From NCBI GenBank assembly GCA_936432065.2, contig OW386293.2, positions 66,605,965 through 66,669,964 on the forward strand: a stretch of DNA of 64,000 nucleotides, in the 5' to 3' direction. Of the stretch, positions 56,824-64,000 are shown in pieces. Every line of letters starts with the position of its first letter. Positions within the stretch are counted from its first letter, which is position 1. A program made the translations under genes and the position numbers. This DNA comes from Rutpela maculata. Lineage: Eukaryota; Arthropoda; Insecta; Coleoptera; Cerambycidae. Under the pieces are notes generated by a model. That model had not been told where the DNA came from, did no database searches, and was given only the letters and a program-made list of their open reading frames with translations.

Positions 56824-58370
56824 GGTTGAATCTTTTCTACTCATCGATTGCCTTTAATTTCCATATTCACTTGTATGTCTGTATGCCTTCATTTGACGGT
56901 CTGACCTATGGTACAGATGTTTTAAAAATAACGGCCTTAATTGGGGCAGACGGCTGATTCGCCTATCTAACTTAAAATAAATACATTTTTTAAACAATAC
57001 GACAAGTTGATACAACATTTTTATCAACTTAATTACACCCGCGTCGAGGTGCGAAGCGAAGCGAAGCGTAGCACAATTTTGATTAGCGTCCACTCTCACT
57101 AACTCGTTGCACTCGCTTTTTTGCCCTAGTCTCGCTCTTGCTTAACTTCGGTCCTTTCTAGAAGAGGCTGTCTATATCTCCATGCCGCAGCTTGGACGGT
57201 CCTCGCCTTTGAGTTCCAGACTTCACCATGCCGCGCCCTTGCGACAGGCTGGGTCATCTTTCCATTTTTGCACATGGAAAATGCAGTTCTGCAACTAGAT
57301 TGACTTTTTAGCAAGTCGTCGACTGGAACGCGTCGACTAACAAACACAATGTGTTGTTTTTAATGAAATATTTTTCTAACATGAATTTTGTTAACTTATA
57401 ATGGTTAGAAATTGGTTCTTCGTAAGGTAGATTGAATCGGCTTACGATACTCGTGCGGTCATCACTACTTTGTGAAAAAAGTATAAAAAAAAAAATTGAA
57501 GCGTCTTCTTGAGCGAAGAACGGCTTCTGAAACTCGTCTCGTAGTTTCTCCTTCGTAAGGTAGATTAAATCGGCTTACGATACTCGTGCGGTCATCACGA
57601 CTTGTGAAAAAAGTATAAAAAAAAATTGAAGCGTCTTCTTGAGCGAAGGACGGCTTCTGAAACTCGTCTCGTAGTTTCTACTTCGTAAGGTAGATTAAAT
57701 CGGCTTACGATACTCGTGCGGTCATCACGACTTGTAAAAAAAAAGTATAAAAAAAGATTGAAGCGTCTTCTTGAGCGAAGAACGGCTTCTGAAACTCGTC
57801 TCGTAGTTTCTACTTCGTAAGGTAGATTAAATCGGCTTACGATACTCGTGCGGTCATCACGACTTGTAAAAAAAAGTATAAAAAAAATTGAAGCGTCTTC
57901 TTGAGCGAAGAACGGCTTCTGAAACTCGTCTCGTAGTTTCTACTTCGTAAGGTAGATTAAATCGGCTTACGATACTCGTGCGGTCATCACGACTTGTGAA
58001 AAAAGTATATAAAAAAAAAAATTGAAGCGTCTTCTTGAGCGAAGAACGGCTTCTGAAACTCGTAGTTTCCATTTGGGGTATACGTTAATTTTGTTGACTT
58101 AAAATGATTAAAATTGAAGTTGTCTTCTTGCATAAGAAAAACAGCTTCCGAAACTCGTACTGATTCGTACTTATGCCTACGTCCATTACTCGAACTTGGC
58201 GGCTCTCGCTCTTGAGAAGCTAGGCTTACCGGATCGCGCTCTTGCGTCGGGTTCGCCGTCTTTCCATGTCTGCTCATGGGGTAGACTTTAAATTTTCGAT
58301 TCGACCGCATACAGGTCAAAATCGCTACTTAGAATTTTGAGAAAAAATATAAAAAAAGCGAAAACGGCTA
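56824..58370 (-). other. Gypsy 3' non-coding region
   Basis: About 1.5 kb between pol stop and PPT with no ORF longer than 110 codons and no envelope-like signal or membrane segment. It holds the tandem array at 57421-58066 and a short GCGAA repeat near 57051-57072. Confidence 0.75.
57421..58066 (-). repeat. ~130-bp tandem repeat array, five units
   Basis: CGTAAGGTAGATT begins at 57421, 57554, 57684, 57816 and 57946 (spacings 133, 130, 132, 130). Each unit has CGGCTTACGATACTCGTGCG, then a CTTGT(G/A)AAAAAAGTATAAAA run and GAAGCGTCTTCTTGAGCGAA. Length changes are in the A-runs. Flanks just outside (AACTTATAATGGTTAGAAATT and GACTTAAAATGATTAAAATT) resemble each other, and a decayed sixth unit may follow to about 58160. 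Unit lengths are not all multiples of three, so it is not coding. Confidence 0.9.
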
Positions 58371-61300
58371 TTAGCCGTGGTCGACCTCAGAAATATCTAG
58401 AGGTGACTCTTCTATATCTGGCTCATCTCGAGCATCTTCGGGATCTCGACTTATTACATCCGGCTCATCTTGAGCACTTGCGGGAACATTGATTTGAACT
58501 AGTGTGGTATCGCTACGTCGCTCTGACCTGGGCGCGATCTCATTGTCTGATGAGGAAGCGTCGTCACTAAGATGAATTTCATCCGGACTATCTTCTGATT
58601 CTTCAGACAATTCCAATTCAACATCGGGGTCTCCCTTAGGTGCCGGCCTGATGGCATCGACATGTAATCTCGTCGAAGTTACCCCCTTGTGAATGAGGTA
58701 AACTTCATTAGACAATCTCTTTAAAACCTTGTGTGGCCCACTCCACGACGGTGTGAAGGTATGATCCTTCCTGATCCTTTTAGTCATTACCATATCTCCC
58801 ACTTTATATACGACCGGCGTTACCGCCACTTTGGGCGCGTAACGCCATTGGTAATTTGTTTGATTTTTACGAATTTCCTTGACTCTTTCAAGGCGGGGAA
58901 CGTCCGCTTGATTACGACGTTCTTGTCTATAAGCGAACATATTCCAATCACCAATCTGCGGTAATTCATAGCCGAGCACTACGAAACTGGGCGTATGCCC
59001 CGTAGCGGCGTTTTTTCTTGTTCTCAAGATATATGCCATCTGACTAACATGTCGATCCCACTCGTCGTTGGGTGAACCATATAATAAGGTTTTTAAGATC
59101 TTCTTAGCTTCTTGCACCCTCCTTTCTATTGGATTAGCCTGTTGGTGGTAAGCTGCTGTGAAGAATCTTTCAATATTGTTACGTGTACAGAACGTATCGT
59201 AAAAGTCGGAATTGAAGTGGCCTCCCTGGTCGGAAATGATGACCCTCGGAACGCCATATCTCGCCACTAGTTCCTCTTCGATAAATTGTGCTATTGTTTT
59301 TCCACTGACTTGGGTGAACGCCTTGGCTTCGACCCACTTACTAAATACATCCTCTACCATTAATATATATCGGTTATCTGCATCTTTGGTTCGCTGAAGC
59401 GGTCCGATTACATCGACGCTTAGAACTTCGAACGGATGCGATGGAGCATGGCTTCTGAGAGGAGCCTTCGGTTGTGACTGTCTGCTTTTTACGGAATTAC
59501 AAATAATGCACTCATTTAAATATTTGTTAACTAGTCTCGACAAATTATTAAAATAATAGCGGCCCGAGATGATTCTAACAGTTTCATCGCGGCCGGGGTG
59601 ACCTACTTCCGGTCGGTCGTGAAAATGAGATATTACTCTCATGACCATACGTTTTGGTACGTATAATTTTTCTATAACATTTTCGCCTCTCGTCCAAAGT
59701 GTGCCGCCTATCACTTGTCTTGTATTGACGAATTTCACCTCTGCCTCGGTTTTATCTGCTTGTCGCACTAGAGTATTCCATCGTTCAATTTGGTCTTGGA
59801 TATCTCTGGAGTGCGTTTGCGCTTCTCTGACCTGATCGTTTAATTCCAATGTGGTAATCACTGATATTCGTTCCTTGTACGAGAATTTTGGTGGGTACAT
59901 TCTCTCCTCTTCGTCGTCTGCTTCGACGTTTGGGCCTTGAGGATTCCTGCTAAGATAGTCAGCCAATATATTTTCCTTGCCGGGACAATGTTCTATGGTG
60001 AAGCTGTATTCCTGAAGTAATAATGACCAACGTGTAAATTTCGTTTTCTCGTCCTTATGCTTATTTAACCATAGTAAAGCTCGATTGTCGGTTTTGACTA
60101 TAAATGGACGGTCTGCCAAATATATTTTGTATTTCCTTATATAATTAACGACGCTCAAACATTCCAATTCATTAATATGGTATTTTCTCTCCGTCGGAGA
60201 TAACGTATTACTAGCATAAGAGACGATGTGCTTCTGGTCATTATCCCCCAATTGATATAATACTGCAGATAATCCTATTAAGGATGCGTCCGTCTGCAGT
60301 ATGAACATTTTATTGAAATCTGGCCGGTGCAGTCCTAGAGGTTTATTCAATACTTCTTTTAGTAAAATAAAAGCTTCTTGGGCTTCCGGATTCCACTTGA
60401 AGCGCCAGTCTTTCGAGAGTAGTCGGGTCAAGGGCTTTGTAATTATTGCAACATTAGGGATATATTCACGTACCCAATTACATAGACCAAGGAAACTCTG
60501 AAGCTGGCGCCTCGTCGTAGGGGCCGGATAATTTTGTATCTGTAATATGTGTTTTTCTAATGGTTGAGTGGTGTTGGCATTTATTTGATGCCCGAGATAG
60601 GTTATGCTTGACGTGGCTACCACACATTTTTCCGGTGACACCTTTAAATTATGCAAACGCAGGCGTTCAAAGACGGCTCTCAGATGGTTTACATGCTGTT
60701 CTATATTTTCACTGTAGATGATAATATCATCGAGATATACTTTGCAGAAATGATGCAAGTAGCCGGTCAATACGTCTCTTGCCATAAATTTTTGGAATGT
60801 ACATGGAGCGGTCTTCAATCCGAAAGGCATCACGTTAAATCGGTAAGATGCTCCATCTAATGTTGTAAACGTAGAATAGTTTTTTGACGACTCCTCAAGA
60901 GGGATTTGCCAATATCCGCTCTTGAGGTCCAACACCGTAAATATGTTGGCGTTTCCTAGATCCTTTATACTCTCGTATATCTTTGGTAAGACGGATGCTT
61001 CGTCTTCCGTTACTTCATTTAAGTGACGATAATCAATGCAGAAGCGAGGCTTCTTGCCGGGCCTTTCAATTATAATGGGAGGCGAACTGTACTGAGCGGT
61101 ACTCGGTTCTATGACCCCGGCTTTCAGCATCTCTTCAATTTGATCGTACATAACTTTTTTCTTAGAAGGAGACATGGGGTAGGGTTTGATATTGAACGGG
61201 CGGTCGTCTTTAACTTTTATTTTATGTTTCGTTGTCACCGTGGTAGCTTGGGTAGGCACCGCGGTGAACAATTCAGCGAATTCCTCGAATAGAGGTTTTA

Positions 61301-61844
61301 AATTATCGTTTCCGATGATCAGTTCTTCGGGAAGCCGGCATTGCTTCCTTGCTTGATGTGCCGCTTGATTCCAGAAGACGGTTATTCGCTCTTCGGTGCC
61401 GACGTAGACACATTTACGTTGATAATCGAATACGACATTGTGAGCATATAAAAACGGGGCTCCCAGAATGAGCTCTTCATTTAAATTTTGAATGACCTGA
61501 AACGTGGTCTGAAAGGGTACATCTAGTACATTAACGTTTATGGTCGTAGTCCCGAGGGATTCTACTAAACCATCGCCACAAGCCATAACAAAAGTTTGGG
61601 GAGCTGTAAGTTGATCAATGTCGTTCAAAAATTTCGGTTGGATAATATTCCTTGTCGAACCTGTATCCAATAAAGCGTTAACCGCTCGATTATTAATTAT
61701 AATCTTAATGCGAGGCAGAGGGAAAGCGTCGTTGGTTTGATTGATAGATTCTAATGGAGTGAATCGGTGGGGAGATAGGTTGACTTCTTGATCCTTAAAC
61801 AGGTAATTAAGGTCAGGAAGGTCATCGAAGTTTTTTAATTTAAA
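58371..61844 (-). CDS. pol: Gypsy Pol polyprotein (PR-RT-RNaseH-IN)
   Basis: Made by -1 frameshift from gag at 61838-61844; from there the frame is open for about 1,157 codons to the stop at 58371. Counting from the codon before the protease Asp (61670): protease DTGSTRN (2-8) and ILGAPFL (68-74); RT FCIDYRHLNE (210-219), VLDLKSGYWQ (246-255) and VYLDDIIIYS (311-320, catalytic DD at 314-315); RNase H QTDAS (Asp 461), a LECLS Glu near 502, KTDNRAL (Asp 528) and ILADYLSR (Asp 571). Integrase HHCC finger (H684, H691, C721, C724), then core Asp753, Asp814 and Glu849 (NPIER), and a GPF/Y-type module near WSGPHKVLK. The tail of about 90 residues is Asp/Glu/Ser-rich. No stop or shift breaks it. Inferred to be functional. 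Confidence 0.93.
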   Translation of the reverse strand, partial: FKLKNFDDLPDLNYLFKDQEVNLSPHRFTPLESINQTNDAFPLPRIKIIINNRAVNALLDTGSTRNIIQPKFLNDIDQLTAPQTFVMACGDGLVESLGTTTINVNVLDVPFQTTFQVIQNLNEELILGAPFLYAHNVVFDYQRKCVYVGTEERITVFWNQAAHQARKQCRLPEELIIGNDNLKPLFEEFAELFTAVPTQATTVTTKHKIKVKDDRPFNIKPYPMSPSKKKVMYDQIEEMLKAGVIEPSTAQYSSPPIIIERPGKKPRFCIDYRHLNEVTEDEASVLPKIYESIKDLGNANIFTVLDLKSGYWQIPLEESSKNYSTFTTLDGASYRFNVMPFGLKTAPCTFQKFMARDVLTGYLHHFCKVYLDDIIIYSENIEQHVNHLRAVFERLRLHNLKVSPEKCVVATSSITYLGHQINANTTQPLEKHILQIQNYPAPTTRRQLQSFLGLCNWVREYIPNVAIITKPLTRLLSKDWRFKWNPEAQEAFILLKEVLNKPLGLHRPDFNKMFILQTDASLIGLSAVLYQLGDNDQKHIVSYASNTLSPTERKYHINELECLSVVNYIRKYKIYLADRPFIVKTDNRALLWLNKHKDEKTKFTRWSLLLQEYSFTIEHCPGKENILADYLSRNPQGPNVEADDEEERMYPPKFSYKERISVITTLELNDQVREAQTHSRDIQDQIERWNTLVRQADKTEAEVKFVNTRQVIGGTLWTRGENVIEKLYVPKRMVMRVISHFHDRPEVGHPGRDETVRIISGRYYFNNLSRLVNKYLNECIICNSVKSRQSQPKAPLRSHAPSHPFEVLSVDVIGPLQRTKDADNRYILMVEDVFSKWVEAKAFTQVSGKTIAQFIEEELVARYGVPRVIISDQGGHFNSDFYDTFCTRNNIERFFTAAYHQQANPIERRVQEAKKILKTLLYGSPNDEWDRHVSQMAYILRTRKNAATGHTPSFVVLGYELPQIGDWNMFAYRQERRNQADVPRLERVKEIRKNQTNYQWRYAPKVAVTPVVYKVGDMVMTKRIRKDHTFTPSWSGPHKVLKRLSNEVYLIHKGVTSTRLHVDAIRPAPKGDPDVELELSEESEDSPDEIHLSDDASSSDNEIAPRSERRSDTTLVQINVPASAQDEPDVISRDPEDARDEPDIEESPLDISEVDHG

Positions 61845-63049
61845 CTTCTTGCTTCGGAGCTTCCCCGAGGGTCGCTTCGAGCCTGCTGGGGCCTGGTAGG
61901 CGGGGCTGGTACAGTTCGGCCTGGGCCATCGCCTCTGACCCCCGCTTGGTTTCCCGTATTCATATTACGATAGGGATTGTTTGGGCATTCTGCATGAAAA
62001 TGCCACTGCTCCGTTGGGCAATATCTGCAAGGGCGATACGGGACTCGGGAGTTCCTTACGTCTCCAGTACCCCTTCTCGGTATATCCCCTCTGGGCAGCG
62101 AGGAAATATTATTTGCAAAATGCACCCTTGGTGCTGGCGGATTATCTCTTCTTTGAGATCCATTGAATGGTGTCCTAGATGCACCAAAGGAACTGGAGGA
62201 CGGCTTCGCTAATGCGGAGGGTTCCGTTCTCCAGTTACTGCTCGATTGCTGATTCCCTTGAGCTGAAGCGGTAGAGGTGGACGCTTCTCGGTCTTTGCTT
62301 TTTTTTGCATTTTGCAGAATCTCGAATTCTTTATTCTCATCCATGATTTTGGCCATTTGTTCGGTCATCGTCACTAGTGTATTTGTATCTAGTATGACGG
62401 CACTCTTTAGGAGCATTTTCATATCAGGTCTCAACTGATTGAAGATGGTAGCCGCCTTCATCGCCTCCGGCTTAAACGGATCGATCCTGTTGAAGAGGCA
62501 TACCTTCCTGGAAATAAATACTGACGTATTTTCCTCGGCATCTTGTTTCTTGCCATATAAATTAGCTACTGCTTCGGTGAGTACTTCACCTGAATCGTAA
62601 CGGCTTCTGAACCGCTCGAGGAATAGAGGATACGTGGTAATTAGGGTTCGGTATTGTTCGAACCATTTCCTAGCATCGTCTTTGAGCTGTTCTGATATTT
62701 TATACAGACGGTCGTTATCCTGCGTAATTCGTACTCGGACGAAAAATTCCTCCATATGATGAATGAAGGTTTCAGGGTCTTCGTGTTCGAAGCCATGAAA
62801 TTCCGCATTTGGATGCTTCGACCGATACTTATGCTCGTGTGTGGCTTCGCTTAGAGCTTTGGCAAGACCTGCTGCCATTTGGGCAAACACTTGTTCTGAG
62901 GAGGGCTGTATGACTCCTTCAGTGGTACTCGGGCCAACCCCCGAACTACCCAGTACATCCTCCGCGCACGGCCTCTCTAACCCTCTAGAGACGTTGTCCA
63001 TCACAGATGTCGGCTCGTCGTAAAACTGGAAAGGCGTTGATTCATCCAT
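61835..63049 (-). CDS. gag: Gypsy Gag
   Basis: 404 codons from ATG 63049 (MDESTPFQFYDEPTSVM), the first ATG after the primer site, only 32 nt downstream of it. Capsid-like retrotrans_gag core about residues 90-250 (FHGFEHEDPETFIHHMEEFF, DDARKWFEQYRTLITTYPLF, LERFRSRYDSGE). A basic, Ser/Asn/Arg-rich linker, then one zinc knuckle CRYCPTEQWHFHAEC, spaced C-x2-C-x5-H-x4-C, one residue longer than the standard x4 form. Ends ARSLN and TAA, overlapped by the slippery site. Forms the virus-like particle and binds RNA. Appears intact. Confidence 0.92.
   Translation of the reverse strand: MDESTPFQFYDEPTSVMDNVSRGLERPCAEDVLGSSGVGPSTTEGVIQPSSEQVFAQMAAGLAKALSEATHEHKYRSKHPNAEFHGFEHEDPETFIHHMEEFFVRVRITQDNDRLYKISEQLKDDARKWFEQYRTLITTYPLFLERFRSRYDSGEVLTEAVANLYGKKQDAEENTSVFISRKVCLFNRIDPFKPEAMKAATIFNQLRPDMKMLLKSAVILDTNTLVTMTEQMAKIMDENKEFEILQNAKKSKDREASTSTASAQGNQQSSSNWRTEPSALAKPSSSSFGASRTPFNGSQRRDNPPAPRVHFANNISSLPRGDIPRRGTGDVRNSRVPYRPCRYCPTEQWHFHAECPNNPYRNMNTGNQAGVRGDGPGRTVPAPPTRPQQARSDPRGSSEARSLN
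61838..61844 (-). promoter_or_regulatory. -1 ribosomal frameshift site T TTA AAT
   Basis: Sense heptamer TTTAAAT lies in the gag frame as T-TTA-AAT, directly before the gag TAA (61835-61837). Slipping back one base gives TTT-AAA and then the open pol frame. It fits the X-XXY-YYZ rule. A downstream pseudoknot was not examined. Confidence 0.8.
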
Positions 63050-63081
63050 ATCCTTTCCAGAAAGCCCTGCTGACTAACAAC

Positions 63082-63099
63082 GCCCCACGTTGGGCGCCA
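63082..63099 (-). promoter_or_regulatory. Gypsy primer binding site, tRNA-Lys(CUU)
   Basis: Sense TGGCGCCCAACGTGGGGC directly follows the 5' LTR with no spacer. It is the complement of the 18-nt 3' end of insect tRNA-Lys(CUU), including CCA, as I know that sequence. It primes minus-strand DNA synthesis. Confidence 0.88.
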
Positions 63100-64000
63100 T
63101 GTAGAAGAACGCACTACCGGGCGTCAAAATGACGCGACACCAATTTATTTCTCAGGGGGCGCCAGTCGCGTATTACCCCGTTCTTCTACCTCCCAGGCGG
63201 GTTCGAGATAAGATGACTTCGGTAGCCGAAAAGCGGGACCAAGGCTGCACTACCACAGATCGGAAACTACGCTCTCTCTGGACCCGAATTCCCTCGTTAG
63301 GGGTTTAGGCACCTCTTAATTTCCTGAATTTTTGCATAAAAAAATCCCAACCGAAGAATTTCTCTGCGGAGGGATTAGTTTTGGTACGCGAAAATCGCGT
63401 TTTGGTCCATTAATAACGGAATATATTTCTCAAAAAACGCATAAAAAAATCCCTATCGAACCTCCGTAAAACAACCAGAAGGTCGAACGTTAATGCGAAT
63501 TAACTCGACACATCCGGTTTTCTATACGAAAGTTCCAGGGATTATAGACCGTCAACAGGCCTCAAGATCAATTAAGAAACATTAGTTCAAAGAATCCGTT
63601 TATTTAACAGAATTGGTTATACAAAATTCTCAAGAAAGAATCGTGCCTTCCCCAATCAAGGTAGTGACTTTCAGACCATACAAGCGAGAGCGCTCGCGCT
63701 AACGATCGATTAGGTAGAAAAGATTCATACGTACCTTCTCAGAATCAAAATGCGAGCTTTTAGAATCATTTCAGACTCTGGGTAAATGAATAATTAAGGC
63801 TGACTGAAATTAACTTAAAAAAAGTTTTACTAAATGAATTTAGTTTCGCTAGAGACTACCTAGCTTTAAAGTTCTTGTATCGTGGAAATTCACGTACTCA
63901 AACACATTCAGAGGACTTATTACTGCATAAGTTGAGTGGCGTTCGATCAGTCCACGACTTACTAACCCTTATCACAGTCGATTAATAATATCGATTTGGC
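63100..64000 (-). repeat. Gypsy 5' LTR, partial (901 bp visible)
   Basis: Matches 54787-55687 base for base as far as I can read, with no indel (constant offset 8,313). It would extend about 1.1 kb past the window. The visible part is the R/U5 side; the promoter lies outside. Confidence 0.93.

Larger units (their letters stand above)
54787..64000 (-). mobile_element. Ty3/Gypsy LTR retrotransposon, young, cut by window end
   Basis: Minus-strand element: 3' LTR 54787-56811, PPT 56812-56823, about 1.5 kb without a gene, pol (58371-61844), gag (61835-63049), PBS 63082-63099, 5' LTR from 63100 off the edge. The full length would be about 10.3 kb if both LTRs are 2,025 bp. Both ORFs are open and the LTR copies match at every one of the 901 comparable positions, so insertion is recent and activity is possible. 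No env-like ORF. It interrupts repeat P copy 5. The right-hand target duplication is outside the window (the left flank is GTCAC). Confidence 0.95.

Noticed and set aside
57421..58066. Coding repeat (SEAV-RSRRRFNFF-like frames)
   Set aside because: Unit lengths 130, 132 and 133 do not keep one frame, and A-run length changes break it.
57126..58319. Possible env or extra ORF downstream of Gypsy pol (frames of 60-110 codons)
   Set aside because: Frames run through tandem repeats of unequal length, with no signal peptide, cleavage site or membrane segment.
63082..63099. tRNA-Lys gene fragment
   Set aside because: Only the 18-nt complement of the 3' end is present, next to an LTR; it is a primer site, not a tRNA gene.

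Overview
The window looks like repeat-dense intergenic DNA from a large, AT-rich arthropod genome, most likely an insect. The reasons are the mix of transposable-element families (BEL/Pao, a Gypsy element primed by tRNA-Lys, an R4/Dong-type LINE, mariner-like elements with a DUF4817-type N-terminal domain, PIF/Harbinger, hAT and Helitron derivatives) and the many long (AT)n and (ATT)n tracts. I found no convincing host gene, rRNA, tRNA or CRISPR array. Almost every coding signal belongs to a transposon.

Layout. 1-9.6 kb: palindromic MITE-like repeats, a 195-bp mini-Helitron (2239-2433), two inverted copies of one CAGGG-ended, TA-flanked non-autonomous transposon (3035-4460 and 5965-7493), and a diverged satellite-like array of about 400-bp units (7505-8735). 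9.6-18.9 kb: a stack of R4/Dong-like LINE copies on the minus strand (C, A, B), with (TTA)n tracts at most of their boundaries. Copy A has one nonsense codon and an internal in-frame duplication of 351 codons. 18.9-25.4 kb: a nest. An RTE-like LINE 3' end was hit by a 214-bp palindromic MITE (TA duplication) and by a 5.9-kb BEL/Pao element (GATGG duplication, 155-bp LTRs). The BEL pol is broken by a 22-bp insertion copied in reverse from adjacent sequence. 25.4-54.8 kb: mostly non-coding DNA with two decayed mariner-like elements, a Harbinger remnant, a LINE remnant, many palindromic repeats, and five copies of an unrecognised dispersed repeat (called repeat P here) that carry nested insertions. 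54.8-64.0 kb: a young Ty3/Gypsy retrotransposon on the minus strand. Its gag and pol are open, its LTRs are identical over the 901 bases that can be compared, and it runs off the right edge.

How the genes work together. In the Gypsy element, Gag forms the particle. A -1 slip at T TTA AAT just before the gag stop would yield Gag-Pol (protease, RT, RNase H, integrase), with tRNA-Lys(CUU) as primer. The BEL element has the same division of labour but is disrupted at two points. The LINE copies encode an N-terminal DNA-binding-like domain, RT and a C-terminal restriction-like endonuclease, but all copies here are damaged.

Most unusual signals: (i) two mariner-like insertions that each sit exactly at the TA centre of a palindrome with equal-length arms (43/43 and 138/138 bp); (ii) the reverse-templated hairpin in the BEL pol; (iii) the in-frame duplication inside LINE copy A; (iv) the frameshift cassette and repeat-rich 3' part of the young Gypsy element; (v) four minus-strand motifs resembling the conserved core of hammerhead ribozymes. 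All statements come from reading the sequence by eye. No alignment, database search or folding was run.
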